From Oscillospiraceae bacterium (lineage in GTDB: Bacteria; Bacillota; Clostridia; UMGS1810), in NCBI GenBank assembly GCA_022769845.1, contig JALEIO010000214.1:1-5437 (forward strand): a DNA stretch of 5,437 bases, given 5' to 3'. Shown piece after piece: positions 5,043 to 5,437 of this stretch (the stretch's first letter is position 1; the number at the start of each line of letters is the position of its first letter). A program made the translations under genes and the position numbers. The notes under the pieces were generated by a model. That model saw nothing but the letters and a program-made list of their open reading frames with translations. It was not told the DNA's origin and made no database searches.

Positions 5043-5437
5043 ATGGAAAAAAGAGTATCAGACTCAATAACTCATCACGTTGAAATAATTATGCCGCAGC
5101 ATATAAACGGACAGCGCAGACTTTTCGGCGGTGTTCTTATGCAGTGGATTGACGTTGTTGCCGCAGTTACGGCGCGCCGTCATTCAGGGTGCAATGTTGT
5201 TACCGCGGCGGTGGATAATCTCAATTTTAAATCAGGAGCAAATATAAATGATTCTCTTGTTTTGGAGGGTAGAGTGACATATGCAGGTACAACTTCAATG
5301 GAAGTGCGTGTGGATACATTTGTGGAAAAGCTTGACGGAGAGAAAAAAGAGATAAATAGGGCATATTTTGTTATGGTTGCGCTTGACGAAGATAAAAATC
5401 CTACAAAAGTGCCTAAACTTATTATTGAAACTGATGA
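5043..5437 (+). CDS. Acyl-CoA thioesterase, hotdog fold, YciA/YkhA type (partial at 3' side)
   Basis: An open frame from ATG at 5043 to the window end, 131 residues without a stop. AAGGAG at 5031-5036 lies six bases before the start. Family enzymes hydrolyse acyl-CoA to free acid and CoA in the cytoplasm. Visible signatures are MPQHINGQRRLFGG (17-30) leading into LMQWID (32-37), the central hotdog helix with the family's conserved Asp (Asp37) and ARRH. Next come VVTAAVDNLNFKS (52-64), then YAGTTSMEVRV (80-90), where the GTTSMEV strand is the most diagnostic part of the family. The Asn22 of the N-x-x-G motif is kept, but its Gly is Arg25. Relatives are about 150-180 aa, so only the last few tens of residues should be missing. 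The substrate cannot be read from the sequence. It is separated from gyrA by 74 bases and an inverted repeat, and may be its own unit or a read-through gene. Confidence 0.88.
   Translation, partial: MEKRVSDSITHHVEIIMPQHINGQRRLFGGVLMQWIDVVAAVTARRHSGCNVVTAAVDNLNFKSGANINDSLVLEGRVTYAGTTSMEVRVDTFVEKLDGEKKEINRAYFVMVALDEDKNPTKVPKLIIETD

Overview
The window is an AT-rich stretch of a Bacillota (Firmicutes) chromosome, most likely from the class Clostridia. It carries the recF - remB - gyrB - gyrA block that, in many of these genomes, lies just downstream of the replication origin in the order dnaA-dnaN-(yaaA)-recF-remB-gyrB-gyrA. All genes read on the + strand and are tightly packed with good Shine-Dalgarno sites. 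Several protein details recall anaerobic Clostridia of the Oscillospirales type: LPLWGKMLN in GyrB, KSATTVG and HPHGDAS in GyrA, and MPQHING in the thioesterase. This placement comes from memory of family sequences, not from a search.

Layout: 1-177 is the C-terminal end of RecF. 179-451 is remB, starting at GTG one base after the recF stop. 484-2406 is gyrB (640 aa) and 2443-4968 is gyrA (841 aa); both look intact, with all catalytic residues present. 4969-5042 is a short intergenic gap with a perfect 14-bp inverted repeat. 5043 to the window end is a hotdog-fold acyl-CoA thioesterase cut off by the window edge. No stretch longer than 75 bases lacks a gene. I see no RNA gene, CRISPR array, mobile element or horizontally acquired island.

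How the genes work together: RecF loads recombination machinery at single-strand gaps. RemB is a small DUF370-type protein related to the DNA-binding matrix regulator RemA. GyrB and GyrA form the A2B2 DNA gyrase that puts negative supercoils into DNA, and their adjacency supports balanced synthesis. The thioesterase is unrelated in function and probably starts a new unit or follows by read-through.

This is core housekeeping DNA, and I do not see an undescribed system. The points worth a second look are: (a) three gyrase positions known as drug-contact or resistance sites carry residues different from E. coli (GyrB Asn140 and Trp450, GyrA Ala96); (b) a small hairpin that pairs with the gyrA Shine-Dalgarno sequence, which could couple gyrA to gyrB translation; (c) an ATGTG overlapping start at remB in which the ATG is a decoy; (d) the perfect palindrome after gyrA, which lacks a U-tract on the coding strand.
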